A DNA stretch of 64,000 nt from Heterodera schachtii. Taxonomy: Eukaryota > Nematoda > Chromadorea > Rhabditida > Heteroderidae. The DNA lies in the NCBI GenBank assembly GCA_023374025.1, contig SIJG01000044.1:563011-627010 (forward strand), given 5' to 3'. Below are positions 45,301 through 59,616 of the stretch, in pieces (the first letter of the stretch is position 1; every line of letters begins with the position of its first letter). The notes under the pieces are model-generated. The model was not told where the DNA came from, ran no database searches, and saw only the letters and a list, made by a program, of their open reading frames with translations. Made by a program: the position numbers and the translations under genes.

Positions 45301-47980
45301 CGGATTTTTGTATGGTCTTTTTTAATACGTGCGTTATGTTTTACATAGGCGGATTTTTGTATTAATTTTTAAGTGCGTAAAGTTTTACAATAGCGGATTT
45401 TTGTATGGTCCTTTTTAATACGTGCGTCCAGTTTTACAAATAAGCGGATTTTTGTATGGTCTTTTTTAATATGTGCGTCAAGTTTTACAAATAGGCGGAA
45501 TTTGTATTAATTTTTAAGTGCGTAAAGTTTTACAAATAAGCGGATTTTTGTATGGTCTTTTTAATACGTGCGTCAAGTTTTACAAATAGGCGGATTTTTG
45601 TATTCATTTTAAGGCATCATGTTTTACAAAATTAGTGCGTGAAGTTTTACAAATAGGGTGACTTTTGTAGTCGTTTTAAGTACTCCAAGTTTTACAAATA
45701 TGCGGGTTTAATATTAATTTTTAGTATGTGCGTCAGTTTTACAAACTTTACAATTGATTGCATACCAGATTTTTTACAATTTGCAAATTTTACAAACAAG
45801 CATCAAATTTACAATCAGGCGGATTTTTTGTATTAATTTTTTAGCTGCTTCAAGTTTTACAAATAGTCGAATTTTTTCTAGTTAGGCTTTATGCCATTTT
45901 TTTTCTTGCAAAATTTTATCTAGAACTTAGTTACAAAAACCGACTGGCGATTTGTGCAAATTTTTAGCACACAACAATCTCATCCATAGAAACGACTGAT
46001 CAGTGAGTAGTGATGATAACCAAGTCCATTGAGTTTTTTGTAAACAAATTTTTGAGTGATTAGTTTTACAGAAAGGCCAGGCCGTTTTTTTAACTTTAAC
46101 CAAAACACAAAATTCATAGCACTAAAAATTCTTCCTTCCCCGATTTTCGGTACCGCAAGGGGCTGTCCAATGCCGCATGAGCGACCCGGTGGCGCGGAAT
46201 TGTCTGAAAAACACCACGCGCCAACTGAGCCAACTGATCGCTGACGGAGCGCTGGAAGAATGCCAATGCCCGTTGCCATGCTAGTGGGTACATTTCAAAA
46301 GGGGCCAGCCCGAAAAGTGGGCTCACCGACTAATTGGCATTTGCGTGCCAATTCTCGCATTTTCCGAAATTCAAAAAATTCCCGAATCACATCCATTTTA
46401 ATGATCATTGATCAGACTGATCACTAATTGCCTTCCCCCATTTCTTCAGTGAGACAGGCTATGAGGTGACTTACTCAGCAGCAAATTGGCCCTCGGGTAC
46501 CACCAAATTGTTGGAGTGTGAAAGCAACGACGCTCTGTGCATGGAGAAGTATCGGATCAACGCGGCAATGATCCAGGTGGCCAAGGGGATGAATTGGGGG
46601 GGGGGATCGTGACGGGGACACAATTATTGTTTGACAACTTTTAAAATCCAGATCTAATTTTGCGCAATTTTTACAGGTGTTCTATGAGGAATTGAACTAC
46701 CAAACATTGACCGAAAGCCCGGCATACAGTGTAATTAATACCCGTCCTTGGGGGAGCTGGACGTAATATAACATTCTACTGATGGAAAACCAACCCGTCA
46801 TATACGATGATTAGGGCTCTAAAAACCCAAAATTTCCGTAATCCGTCATTACGCGTCCAGCTCTGTTCTCTGCACTCTGTTTTGTAAGCATCCCCTATTA
46901 TAAAAACAGATGACCAGTTTGATTGCCGATCTCGGAGGTCTCAGCGGACTTTGGATTGGCATCTCTGTGGTCAGCATTTTGGAGGTGGTCCAACTGATTT
47001 GGTTCTGCATGCAATACATCCACAAGAAGAAGTCGGTTTCAACCAATGAAGGAATTTACAAATTCCAGCTTTTTTAACCCATATTTGTGGTTGAAGAACG
47101 CCCGAACTGTTGGCAATGGTGCGCAGTGCGCGGCAACGCTCATCTGCTGGCCACACAGACAAATCGCCGTCCGGCAGCTCTTCGTCGCCACCTCGTGCCC
47201 GGACTGAGTCGGTCGGCGCCTACTCACTCAAATCGTTGCATTCCGTGCGCAGCGATTTGCGGCCCGGCATTCGCATTACACAGGTGTGAAGCTGCGCCAA
47301 TCGGCGCATGTTCAAACACCATTCCTAATTAGCCTAATTAGGAGCGGTTAAAACCGTAAAAATTGCAGGAACGTCGCCCGTCTCATAGCACTGGTTCATC
47401 AACGCCATACTTGGCGCCCGAAGTGGAATTGCCCTGCACGTGTTTGTACGGTGCGCGAGGCCAAATTGTGTTTATGAAGCCGCTCTGCCCTTTCCACGGG
47501 TAAGAGTTACTGTATCTACAGTATTAACTTAGATCCCATAACGGCAAGCGCTTATTTGGCCGTGCCATTTAACATTTTTTGCATATTTTGTTCATTGTCA
47601 GCTACATGGTGCGCCGAATCATGCGCCCACACTCTGATGATGAGGAGGAGGATGAGATATTTGATGAGGAAGGCGATGAGGAGGAGGAGGAAGCGGAAGA
47701 TGACGCCGGCGGCGACCATCCGCAACGGCGATTACTCAACCCGGAAGAGATCAAAGCGCTAGAGCACGAGGCGGACATGGAACACGGACAAGCGGACGGC
47801 GGTACGGCGACGGTGCCGCACGGTAACGGCAAGTCCCAACCATCCGTGCCCTCCTCCGGTGCCATACGACGCGCACCGGCGCGTCGCGGAACGGTCAAAT
47901 CATCACGACGCTCCTCAAGCAGTTCGTCAACGGAAGCACGCTTGGAGGCCGAACGGAAGCGGACACTGGGCGAAATGTGA
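39327..47980 (+). CDS. Degenerin / ENaC-family sodium channel subunit
   Basis: About 26 exons can be joined in frame (about 1093 aa), including 40238-40401, 40474-40527, 40618-40716, 43255-43355, 43431-43515, 43736-43811, 43861-43947, 44147-44185, 46150-46283, 46450-46576, 46677-46730, 46910-47035 and 47602-47980. The first membrane helix is [16 protein letters not shown], followed by the extracellular [55 protein letters not shown] and [10 protein letters not shown]. The pore and second helix are [20 protein letters not shown]...[14 protein letters not shown], with the degenerin GLS/GLW signature. These trimeric channels carry sodium in neurons or muscle, often in touch sensation or proprioception. 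The cytosolic tail is unusually long, acidic then serine-rich. Two acceptors needed for frame lack AG (43006 and 46150), and the 47036-47100 junction is unresolved. Which C. elegans degenerin is closest is not decided. Confidence 0.9.
44290..45870. repeat. Intronic satellite array, about 50-bp unit, in the degenerin gene
   Basis: Roughly thirty units of the form AAGTTTTACAAATAAGCGGA + TTTTTGTATGGTCTTTTTTA + ATACGTGCGTC fill the intron between exons 44147-44185 and 46150-46283. Unit types differ in their second half (GTATGGTC, ATATTATTTTTTAGTG or GTATTAATTTTTAAGTGCG). A block of several units recurs starting near 44480, 44946 and 45172, so there is higher-order structure. Units decay beyond about 45600. 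Confidence 0.9.
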
Positions 47981-49557
47981 TCGACAGCAGTCAATATTAA
48001 AGAGAAAATATGCTATATTTCGCAGGGAATGCCGAAGGACAACGCTATCGAAAATTTAAAAAATGGTGTAATTTAAAAAAACCACATTTTTCATTCGCGG
48101 GGGTTAAAAACAGGGTTACCCTTGAAAATTTCCCGAAATAAGGACATCGCTGGTCAAAAATAAGATTTTAGGGTCAAAAATAAGGACATTTTTTAAAACA
48201 CGCTTCAAAAACTTTAAATCGAATTTTTATTCAACAAACTCAAGCATTAGCAACAGATTTCTCGCCGCCAACTATTTTTCTGAGCAATTCCGGCTTAGAA
48301 ATGAGAAATTTATACATTTCCGAAAATGGGTTTTAACAATTTTGTGGAAAACATAAGCAATTTGTAAATTATTTTCAGTTCATTCGGGATCAAAAAATCA
48401 GATTTTTAGCAATTTTATGCAGCGCGTTTATTCCAAAAAATTTTGAGGAATGGGCGAGGGGATGGGGTTGAGGCGGTGCCGGTAGGCGCCGCCGGAAAAA
48501 ATTTGTAATTTTAGTGCACTTTGTTAATAGATTTAGTCCAAAAATGACAATATTTTAAGAGTTTAAATGTTATAAAGGAATAATTTTGAAAAATTAGAAG
48601 AAAAAAAAATTGCTTGGAGGGGAACTGATCCAACGATAAAATGAAAAACATAACCAAGATCACAACATTTCATTCGCGGGCAGGTTAAAAAATTCAACTT
48701 GAACCCTACTCGAAGGCCTTTTTTTGCTATCCGCTTTTACGATGTGTAAGAAATGTACTGTATGGCACTTCCGTTACGGTAAATCGTTATTGTGACATTT
48801 TTTGTAAATAAAAATTTATTTTTTTTAAATAAATATTTAAATTGGTTTTACAGTGAAATTAACAGGGCGAAGACAATTTTTCAGAAAACTAATTTTCATA
48901 AAAAATCTCAATTGGTAAAGCCCACCCAACATTTAAAGTAAGCATTGATATGTTTTTAATTTTACAGAAACATTGGTAAAGCCTTGAAATATTATAAATG
49001 TTATGAGCAAAAATCAAATACAACACTTAAAATTAAGTGTTGTTGTATTTTATTTTTCTCATCACAAATAAACAAATTAGGGCTTTGTTCCAAAGAGGGG
49101 TGGGGTCAACCGAAGTTTAATTTTTGCCAAGGGTCCGTCAGGGCTATGTAAATCGATGCTTTTACTTTTTCAAAACTTTTTTGGTTTGACCTAAACCTCG
49201 AACCATGGCTTGGAAAAAAAATTTCTTAAATAAATACACCATTCATTCACCTACAAGCAAATCCCGTCCTTATTTATTTCTTTTGATGTGTCTCTTGTAA
49301 AAAAAATGCCACGGTAATAGCCGATCAGGGATGGCATTCCGAAGCCCCAAAAACAATAGATGACCAATTGATAAACCAATTTTTCGGTGCCAAATTTTCC
49401 CAGAAATATAACCCAAAATTTATTGTATCCATACATTTTTCAAAATAAGCAATTATTATCCCCCCCCCCCCCAATTAGTGCTTTCCAATCGGAGTTCAAA
49501 GGACATTCCGCAAAAAGCATTACCACCTATTTCCCTCCGGATGTTCATTATCACATC
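47981..49557. other. Spacer with repeat fragments
   Basis: Contains AAAAATAAGGACATT-type motifs at 48120-48185 (shared with the element at 58904), a GC palindrome core at about 48474-48496, and 49033-49140. The last matches 51016-51135, immediately downstream of the next F-box gene, and so looks like the leftover 3' end of a lost F-box copy. Confidence 0.5.
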
Positions 49558-49558
49558 C

Positions 49559-49703
49559 TTCGTTCTTTACATGTACCCGAGTATATAAAGCCGACCAAAT
49601 CCCCTGCCAGTCATTTTCTTCAGCCCATTCATTCCATCCCCATTTATTTGATAATTTTTTTAGTTCACTTCTTTGGGAATATTGTCTAATTACCAGCTAA
49701 AAA
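49559..49703 (+). promoter_or_regulatory. TATA-box promoter and leader of F-box gene
   Basis: CATGTACCCGAGTATATAAA (TATATAAA at 49582-49589) followed by GCCGACCAAAT lies 114 bp before the ATG. The same block precedes the F-box gene at 62674. Such conservation in non-coding DNA supports a shared promoter. Confidence 0.7.
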
Positions 49704-50981
49704 ATGTCGTACAATCCGAAAGAAGCAAAGAAAGAAATGGAAAAAGCGATGTAATATTCTAAATTGGAATGTCTATGGCTAATCATTTTGCTTTCCATTT
49801 TCAGCTTCATTTCCGCGGATTGTTGGCTCTGTGTGTTTGATTTGCTTCCGCCCTCTCAGCTTGGTCTCGGAATTGCGCTGATCAGCCGCCGATTTGACCG
49901 CCGAGTGGACGAACACTTCAAAACACGACGATGGGCGTTGGGGAACGAAATTCAAATTTTCGGAGAAATTGGACAGAATGGCGCAATGGAAATGAAAATT
50001 GTCAATACCAATTTGGAATCGCTGCCAATGCCACAACATCCGTTGCCGAACAATGTCATCAGATTCAGTGCCATTACGATCCAGTAAAAAAGGATTTGTG
50101 ATGTGATCAACACACATTCTGATTTTTGTTTCAGCTTCTTAGATCAAAATGTGATCACTTTTCTCCTCCATTTTCACCGTCTTTTCACCTCTTGCGCAAC
50201 ACATTTGTCAATTGAGACTGAAAATGTTCAAATTTCGGAATCCATTGTACTCAACATTTGGCCAATGCTCAAGGACACCATTTATCTGATGGCTTTGCCC
50301 ACCGTCGCTTTTCATCAAATGCGCCAAATTGACCCGTCCATTCTCTCCAATTGTCCGTGTCTTCGAGCGGTCTCTTTCGATCTCGACATTTTGCTTGAAT
50401 TTCCGCCCGACGACAGTGCAAATGCGTCGGATGGCCAAGTGGTGGCCAAATGGCTGTTGACGCCTTTTCCCGACAATTCGTCCAAGACGCTCAATTACTT
50501 TGTGAATTCAGCGACGGAAGAACAATGGTCGGCAATAGTGGAACAAATCAAAACGGTGATTAATTGACTATTCCAATTTAATTCGTTCGTTTTTTTTTCC
50601 ATTTTAACTTTTTTAGGCTTTTTCCGCTGCTTCTTCTCCTGTTGCTTTCGTGATTTATGTTAACTTTCTGTCGTCCTCTTCACTTTCTTCCGTTGTGCCA
50701 TTTGAACTTACCAACGAATTTACTGGAGAGAAATTGACACTGTCACATTATGATGGTACTTTTATGTTTGTCTGTCGTCCAATTGTGCCCAAAATGAAGA
50801 AAATTGTGAAAGTGGGCGACCGATGGAACCAAATTAACATTTTCATCGGAGAAATCGAAGATGGGTGATGAACAATTTTAAAAATGCAATGCTAATTTTT
50901 TGTTTTTGAAGGCTTCTCGACGGTTTGCCCGGGCCGAGTGATGATCAGAAACAAGCAGAAATGGATATATCGGTTGATTGA
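49704..50981 (+). CDS. F-box-like protein of the nematode-expanded family
   Basis: Exons 49704-49750, 49805-50083, 50135-50555, 50617-50864 and 50912-50981 join in frame (354 aa). Exon 1 is the short MSYNPKEAKKEMEKA leader. Exon 2 encodes the F-box-like core FISADCWLCVFDLLPPSQLG...LISRRFDRRVDEHF. Exon 3 holds FLDQNVITFLLHFHRLF, IWPMLKDTIYLM, FPPDDSANASDG and KWLLTPFPDN. Exon 4 carries VVPFELTNEFTGEKLTL, then NIFIGEIEDG, and exon 5 LLDGLPGPSDD. All introns are short GT-AG. Proteins of this build are expanded in cyst nematodes and are expected to bind Skp1 through the F-box; the target is unknown. It is the best-preserved copy here together with the one at 62674, and shares exon phases and promoter with it. 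Confidence 0.8.
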
Positions 50982-51015
50982 TGCGATTATGTGATCTAAA
51001 TGTTGGACGTTGTTA

Positions 51016-51135
51016 TTTGAGTGTCGTTGTATTTGATTTTTGTTCATCACAAATTAATAAATAGGACTTTACCAATATTTCAATGTACACGAAAAAAGGT
51101 CAACCGAATTTTTAATTTTTGCCAAGGGGTCCGTT
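51016..51135 (+). repeat. Direct repeat downstream of F-box gene (partner at 49033-49140)
   Basis: Both copies run from a GTTGTATTT motif through CATCACAAAT and GGTCAACCGAA...TTTAATTTTTGCCAAGG to GGTCCGT. The pair brackets the F-box gene at 49704-50981. Confidence 0.6.
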
Positions 51136-51377
51136 TCAAAAATTGCTAAATTTTGAAAAAAACAAAAAAAAAAAGTTCGATTTTTATCAAAAAATTTTCG
51201 GGGTAATACTGCCGCTGGTTGCCCCCTTTTTTGAAGAAAATTTTTTTGTTTTCAAAAATCATGAAAAATGCTTCAATTTTGTCGAAAGCGGTCATTAAAA
51301 TTCGATGAAAACAAAACAAATCAATTCTGTAAGTTGAAGGGATTGTAAATTGATAAAGGGGAAATGTAAGGAATTTG

Positions 51378-51602
51378 GGTACTTTCCTGTTTTGAAGGCA
51401 CATCCCAATTTTAAAAAAATGTTGGACTCATATTTATGTGAGTTTCTTTGGCGCGATGACTGTAAGCGACGTAACGTCGATGCATTTGAGAAAATTTTAG
51501 CAGAAATTGATGCTTTTATGCCTCCAAAATAAGTCTATTAATATTGAACGCTCTTTGTTACATTAAAAAAAATGGGGTGTGCCTTCAAAACAGAAAAGTA
51601 CC
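51378..51602. mobile_element. Merlin-type MITE carrying a transposase C-terminal fragment
   Basis: The ends are inverted repeats: GGTACTTTCCTGTTTTGAAG on the left, with its partner CTTCAAAACAGAAAAGTACC on the right. GGAATTTG flanks it on both sides (51370-51377 and 51603-51610), an exact 8-bp duplication. The interior frame ends at 51532 and reads ...YLCEFLWRDDCKRRNVDAF...IDAFMPPK. This corresponds to the end of ISXO2/IS1595-like DDE transposases, where the intact copy at 55998 has CDEYMWRQFNGKK. A deletion derivative of an autonomous element. Confidence 0.7.
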
Positions 51603-51610
51603 GGAATTTG

Positions 51611-52286
51611 GGGCAAAATAAAAAACTGCAGAATTGTATTCCCGATGGAAAATAATTTTTTTGATGAGAAATGAACGAAAAACACCTTAGCGTGGAAATT
51701 TCACTTATAAAAATTGGCTTTATTAAAAAATTTTTACAAAAACAATGTGGGCATTTTTAGTAGATTGGAATAAATATTTTTGCATTTTCGAAAAATTCAG
51801 TATACCTAAATGATAATTTTAGTACTTTTTAAAATTTTTCAATTTATTAGGGCATCTTTTGTCCATTTTAATGCCTACGTAACTCTACTGATTATGAATC
51901 TGGCTTCTTTATTCCGGCCAATTATCGAGTCCCCCCGATTTATAAAACCAATAAAATTGGTTTTGAGGCCTTCGATAAACATTTATTTATCAAATTCTAA
52001 TTCACATCTCAAAAATGATCGGCCATTTCAAAAATATATTGATCAGAAATTCTAAAACAATCAGACAAATAAATTTAAGAATCAACAAAAGCATTTCTGA
52101 GAGAAAATGAGCATCAAATCAAATTCAAAATTGTGAGATCATTGACCATTCTCAAATATAATTAATTCACTTCCGCGAAATTAGACGACATTTTGTTGCT
52201 TTGATCCGCTTTTTCTTCCGTTGGTGGAGACAATTGCCTAAAATTGTTTTTCTTTTTAACAAAATCAAATTCCATCGTTTTTGCTC
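51611..52286. other. AT-rich spacer
   Basis: No gene, RNA or bounded element recognised. Confidence 0.45.
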
Positions 52287-53345
52287 TCACTCAATGGAAC
52301 AATTGCCACGCCACAAATAAAAGTTGACATAGTTCAAATTGGCGTCCAAATTTTCGTCGTTTTTCCATTGAATCGTCGCCGCCTTTTCACTAATTGTGCA
52401 TCGCTTCAACAGCAAATGAACAACATTATAACGTGACACTTTGTCCAATGTAAGCTTTTCTTTGGTGCGTTCATTCACCAATTCAAATGGCTCAATTGGC
52501 ATTGTTCTCACATGATCAATTCGAATAATGAACTGGCAGAAGTGGTGGCACGGGGAAATGCCTAAACAAAAAGAAAAAATGCAAATCAAAGGCAATCAAT
52601 CAGTCAAAATATGGCCGGCCACCTCCTTCAAATTGTTGACCCTTTCGAGATCCAGTGAACCCAAATAATCACCATTTTTGCTCGGAGTGTACAACCATTT
52701 GGACAACACTTGGCAAGCAGTTGCATTCGGTCTATCATCAGCTATTACGTCGGGGAACAGATCATCGCAATTGATAGAATTCAATTGATCAAGATCAGTG
52801 AGAATTGTCGGCGAAATGCACTGACGCAAATTGTCCAAATGGTCATGAGCGGCAAGGCTCAAATGGCGAATGTTTGTCGCAACAATTGGCCAAATTTCAC
52901 GGATAAACACATCCCAAATTGATTGGTCACAATTTTTAATAAACAACTCCAATTTGATGCCAATTTTGTCCCAAATTTGCTTGTTGGAACGGACAAATGC
53001 AATGACGGAATGATCAATGTAACTAAAAAAGGAACAACATACAGAAAATTTTCTAATACACACAGAAAATACAAATTTACTCAATCCGAAGGTTCTTAAA
53101 GCGAATTTTGTTGGGTAGCGGACGGTTCGGTTCGGCAATGGAAATTCCACAGCGTTCAAAGGATATATAATTTCACTTTTGGTCCGAAGTCCTTGTCAAT
53201 TTTAATCTCTTCCAAATTGTCAATTCACTGCCATCGAAATTTGTGTCCACCAAAAACACCGAAACGGTCGGAAAGTAATGCCAAATTGAGACCAAGTTCA
53301 GCACGGTCAAAAAAATGTGCATCCACACGTCGCTGCAAATCCAAC
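52287..53345 (-). pseudogene. Decayed F-box-like gene copy
   Basis: The order of segments matches the F-box genes at 49704 and 62674. An F-box-like start (SDVWMHIF, then DRAELGLNLALLSDRF) lies at about 53345-53235. PLPNKIRFKNLRID follows at the end of the next exon. Then comes YIDHSVIAFVRSNKQIWDKIGI...IWPIVATNIRHLSLAA...KWLYTPSKNGDYLG (52623-53022). The last segment is EPFELVNERTKEKLTL...NFYLWRGNCSIE (about 52287-52565). The F-box exon needs two frame changes, at T runs near 53310 and 53255, and the join to the last exon is out of frame unless an earlier donor is used. The C-terminal half is open. Either a young pseudogene or homopolymer errors in the sequence; I favour the first, moderately. 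Confidence 0.55.
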
Positions 53346-53759
53346 TGAAAATTTTATTGAGTAAAAACTTGAAAGTTTCGACTTTTTCGCAATATTCATG
53401 TATAACTTATTTTTATAATTGTCTAATCGCAAAGCAATAGCTTAGAAAAGCTTCTAAACATGTTAAGCTTTCGAATGATACCAACAATTTTGGATTTGGA
53501 TGCCAAAGAAAAAAGTTATAGAAAATTATAGTGGAAAAAATGCTGGGGCCTAAACGTGGGGGCCCAATCGTGAGGGTCCAACTGACATAGACCGCCTCGG
53601 AAATACATGTTTGGTAAAATTGAAGAAAACTACAAATTTTGATTTTGCATATAAATTATATACCATTCGATTCGTCTCGGTGAGAGAAATCGAATGTGAC
53701 CATTTTTAGGGCGTGGCGACAATTATGAACAGAGTTACAGACCCGGGACTGAAGTGTCC

Positions 53760-54560
53760 ATTTACCACTGGGACTCAATCCCTTTTGTTGATTCCCAAAT
53801 AAAATAAAAAACAATTTCATTCATCAAATAAATCAATATCCTCCTCATCCACTTCAACATTTTCTTCTGCCTTGTTCGCATCATTTCCACAAAGTTCTGC
53901 TTCCGCCAATTTACGTGGCTCATAAAATTTGCCAGCAAGACGGAAAAATTCCTAGCCAAAATCGCCTTTTTTTGCACGAACCGATTTCATAAAAACATAG
54001 CGAGCTAAGTTGCCAGGTAAATGTGCCTTCTTCCGGTTATGGCTGCCAACACTTTCTTTCCCATGGCGCCATATACTTTCAACATATACTTTCAATTCGT
54101 TTTGTGTTCACCCCCGTTACTGGATCGACAAAATTGATTGAATGATTTACTTTCAAATGTGTAAATTCATCCAAATCTTTGTATGCCTTCCAACAATCAC
54201 TTATGATTGTACTGCCAGGTTCGATCCATTTCCGAATTAGCGGCAAAAGAGTGTTAGCATCCCTAATTTACATATTTGCCTTCAAATTTTCCTTTATTTG
54301 TTGCTTATTTTTGACAATTCCATGAAAACTTTCCCCGATTCTCTCTCAACACCGCCGAAGACCCACGACCCATCCACACGACGTCCGCGATGATATTTCC
54401 GCTTTCCAAATTTGCTCTATCTATTTCAATCGTCCGACCTGGTCCTCCAAGTTTCTCTGGATTATCGACATAAGCATTTAACAAAACTTCACGGCAAAAA
54501 CTGGCCCAATCAACCGCTGATTTCATTGATATTTCGATTTCGTGAGAAATGTTAACCAGT
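53760..54560 (-). pseudogene. Degenerate Merlin/ISXO2-like transposase
   Basis: Minus-strand segments resemble the intact transposase at 55998-57025: DWASFCREVLLNAY, LGGPGRTIEIDRANLES, LLPLIRKWIEPGSTIISDCW, VNHSINFVDPVTGVNTKRIES. The three catalytic positions can be placed (D in IEID, D in ISDCW, E in RIES), but the frame is broken between 54290 and 54070. Its ends were not found. Confidence 0.65.
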
Positions 54561-55429
54561 GAGAGACCACGTGCCCATAAGCTTGCAAAGCCGAGAGCCT
54601 ACAAAAACACTACTAAACGATCAAAAAAGGGAGGGGGTACCATCGACAGTATTACCGAATTCCGTCATATCGTCACATCATATTTTTAGATGAATGAATG
54701 ATTTTGGATGTTTTCTTTATGAAATTTGAAACACACACAAAGCAAAAATAAGTGTGAATGAATGAAATAGGAGGGAAAAGATAGACACTTTTTATAGTAC
54801 GACGCCGCGGGGAAGGGCAAAAATTAGGTACAATTGCGCAAAAGCCAAGAGTTTCTCTCAATATAAGGGAGACTGTTTTCTCTCATAAAGCTTATTTTTT
54901 CTATCAGATGCATATTTCATTAACTTCCCTAATTGGCTCGTACTAGGCCAACTCGTACTGCCCCAACTCGTACTATTTTTCGACAAAAAAATCGTCATAA
55001 CTTTTGTTAAAATAGACCAAATTAAACATTCTTGGTATCATTCGATAACCCTTAACGTTCTCTATCTACCTGCAAAATGCAAGAAAATTTTATTGCTTTT
55101 TAAAAAAATTATGATCAAAAATTTTTAAAAAATTTTCGTCCATAACTTTTTTCAACTCGATCAATTTTTTTAGAATTTCCCTGACCTCTACCACCCAACC
55201 TAAACTTGAATTTAATCCAAAAAATTTTCCAATCCAATTTTTCCTATTTTTGAAATTTATAACTGATTTCCTTACGTTTTTATGCTTTTCCTTTTTTTAG
55301 ATCAGAACTATTTGCGTTTATCATCATCATCCCTTCATTGTGCAACAACAACAACACTTCAAAAGCGACCTCATCGCCGTTTCTCATCGTTCGTCCGTCC
55401 TTCACATCAATTCGCTCGCCGTTTTCGCA
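54561..55429. other. Spacer before the ubiquitin-conjugating enzyme
   Basis: Contains GGTATCATTCGATAACCC near 55035, a motif that recurs in altered form near 29975, 53475 and 60850, hinting at a dispersed repeat. It ends in the pyrimidine-rich 5' flank of the E2 gene. No other gene. Confidence 0.4.
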
Positions 55430-57917
<2,488 letters not shown>

Positions 57918-58903
57918 CACGACAAACGACCGATGGATGGGAGAGGATGCAGAAGACAACCGCCGAAGAGGAAGGAGGAGGAGGATACATTCAACTGACA
58001 CTATTCCCATATATGATCCCAACTGTATTGTATCTCACTGTATGTACAGTATATTATGTCGCCCGGTTATTGTTTAAGCGACCATAAGTGTCTGTTGTTG
58101 GTTGATCACCATTATCAATGTGTTGTATCTCTGTGTTATCATTTCAAACGATTTGTGATTAATTGTTGCGCCTAATGTGTGTAAATAAATGTGAAGAATC
58201 CAAAATGTTGTTTTGAAAAACGCTTTTTTTGCGGCGCGTTTTTTCAAAAAATTTTGGGGGACATCCGGCGGCCGCCCGGAAATTTTTTTAATTTAAATGC
58301 GATTTGTTAACAGGTTTTTGTTCAAAAAATACCATGTTTTGCCACAAATCTAATAGTCACATTCTGCCATAAAATATCAAAATTATGAGTTTATTCAAGT
58401 CTTTTACCTTGGTGTGGGACTAAAATGAAATTTAGAACTCGAAAATTGTGTTTAGAGGCTTTTCAGAGGTGCTTTTAGTGTGTACGACGTTCCGTTCATT
58501 TTGACCAATTTCGAACCTGAAAAATCCAAATTTCATCGTCCCATGGCAAATAAAATTGTTTCAATTGGGCTGAATTGCCTCCTTTCGTTTTCATTTTATG
58601 CTTAATTTTTTTCTTTCCCCTTTAGGCGTCCAAATTCCATTTTATAAGCAAAACTGAGATTGAAAAAAACATTCGGCACTTTTGCTGTTGGTGGCCCGAA
58701 AATAGCAAGTGCCCAAAATTCTAGTGTTTAAAACCAATCAAAAGCTCTAAAACCTGGCACAGACCTGCCTAAAAGCGGGAAAATGCCATCCCGATAAATT
58801 CAATAACTCAGAATCCTGTACACAAACTCAAACAAAAAGAAAATTCAAATTTGTGGCCCAAAATTATATTTTATTGATTTCAATTTCTTAGACAATTTTA
58901 GAC
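57918..58903. other. 3' flank of the E2 gene and AT-rich spacer
   Basis: Holds the probable polyadenylation signal AATAAA at 58184 and a partial GC-rich repeat near 58230-58300. No gene. Confidence 0.5.
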
Positions 58904-59616
58904 CAGGGTTCGGATCTGTCCTTATTTATAAGATTTGTCCTTATTTGGAAGGTCCAAATCTTACAAAATAAAAATGTCCTTATTTGTAAGATTTGTCCTT
59001 ATTTCAGGCTATTGTTCTTATTTTGTTCTTATTTCTTAAATATATTCATAATTTTGAAATTTATGGCCAAATGTTCTTATTTTACCTATAAATTTAAAAA
59101 AAAATTTCCCCGGTGGCGCCTATCGGCGCCACCGGACGCCCCTGCCCCTGTCCAACCTCCAAAATTTTTTTGAAAAAATGTCGCAAAAAAAGCCTTTTGA
59201 ATGTAAAAATGGTCGGCAATTGTCTCAAAATCGCAAAAATTAATAATTTTGATGAAAATCTGTTAACAATTCAGAAAGAAATTACAAAAATTTTTCCCGG
59301 TGGCGCCTACCGGCACCGCCGGACCCACTCCCCTCCCCCGTTCTCCAAATTTTCTTGGAAAAATGCGCCATAAAAAATTTGTTAAAAATTTGGTTTTTTA
59401 GATAAAAATTGCACTGAATTTGCTAATTTTCTCCTCAAAATTGTTAAAAATGCTCATGGGAGGTGAAAAATATAATATTTGATACATTTTTGCTCGAATA
59501 AATTGTAAAAATATCTGATTTGAAGCAATTTTGCGAAGTGTTCTTATTTTTGACCCTAAAATCTTATTTCTTGTCCTTGATGTTCTTCTTTTGAAAAATT
59601 TTCGATCCGAACCCTG
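58904..59616. mobile_element. hAT-like non-autonomous element
   Basis: The ends are CAGGGTTCGGATC on the left and GATCCGAACCCTG on the right. TTTTAGAC flanks it on both sides (58896-58903 and 59617-59624), an exact 8-bp duplication. A terminal CAGGG and an 8-bp duplication are typical of hAT. The interior has repeated TTGTCCTTATTT-type motifs and two GC-palindrome cores (about 59108-59134 and 59298-59323), suggesting nested repeats. No transposase. Confidence 0.75.
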
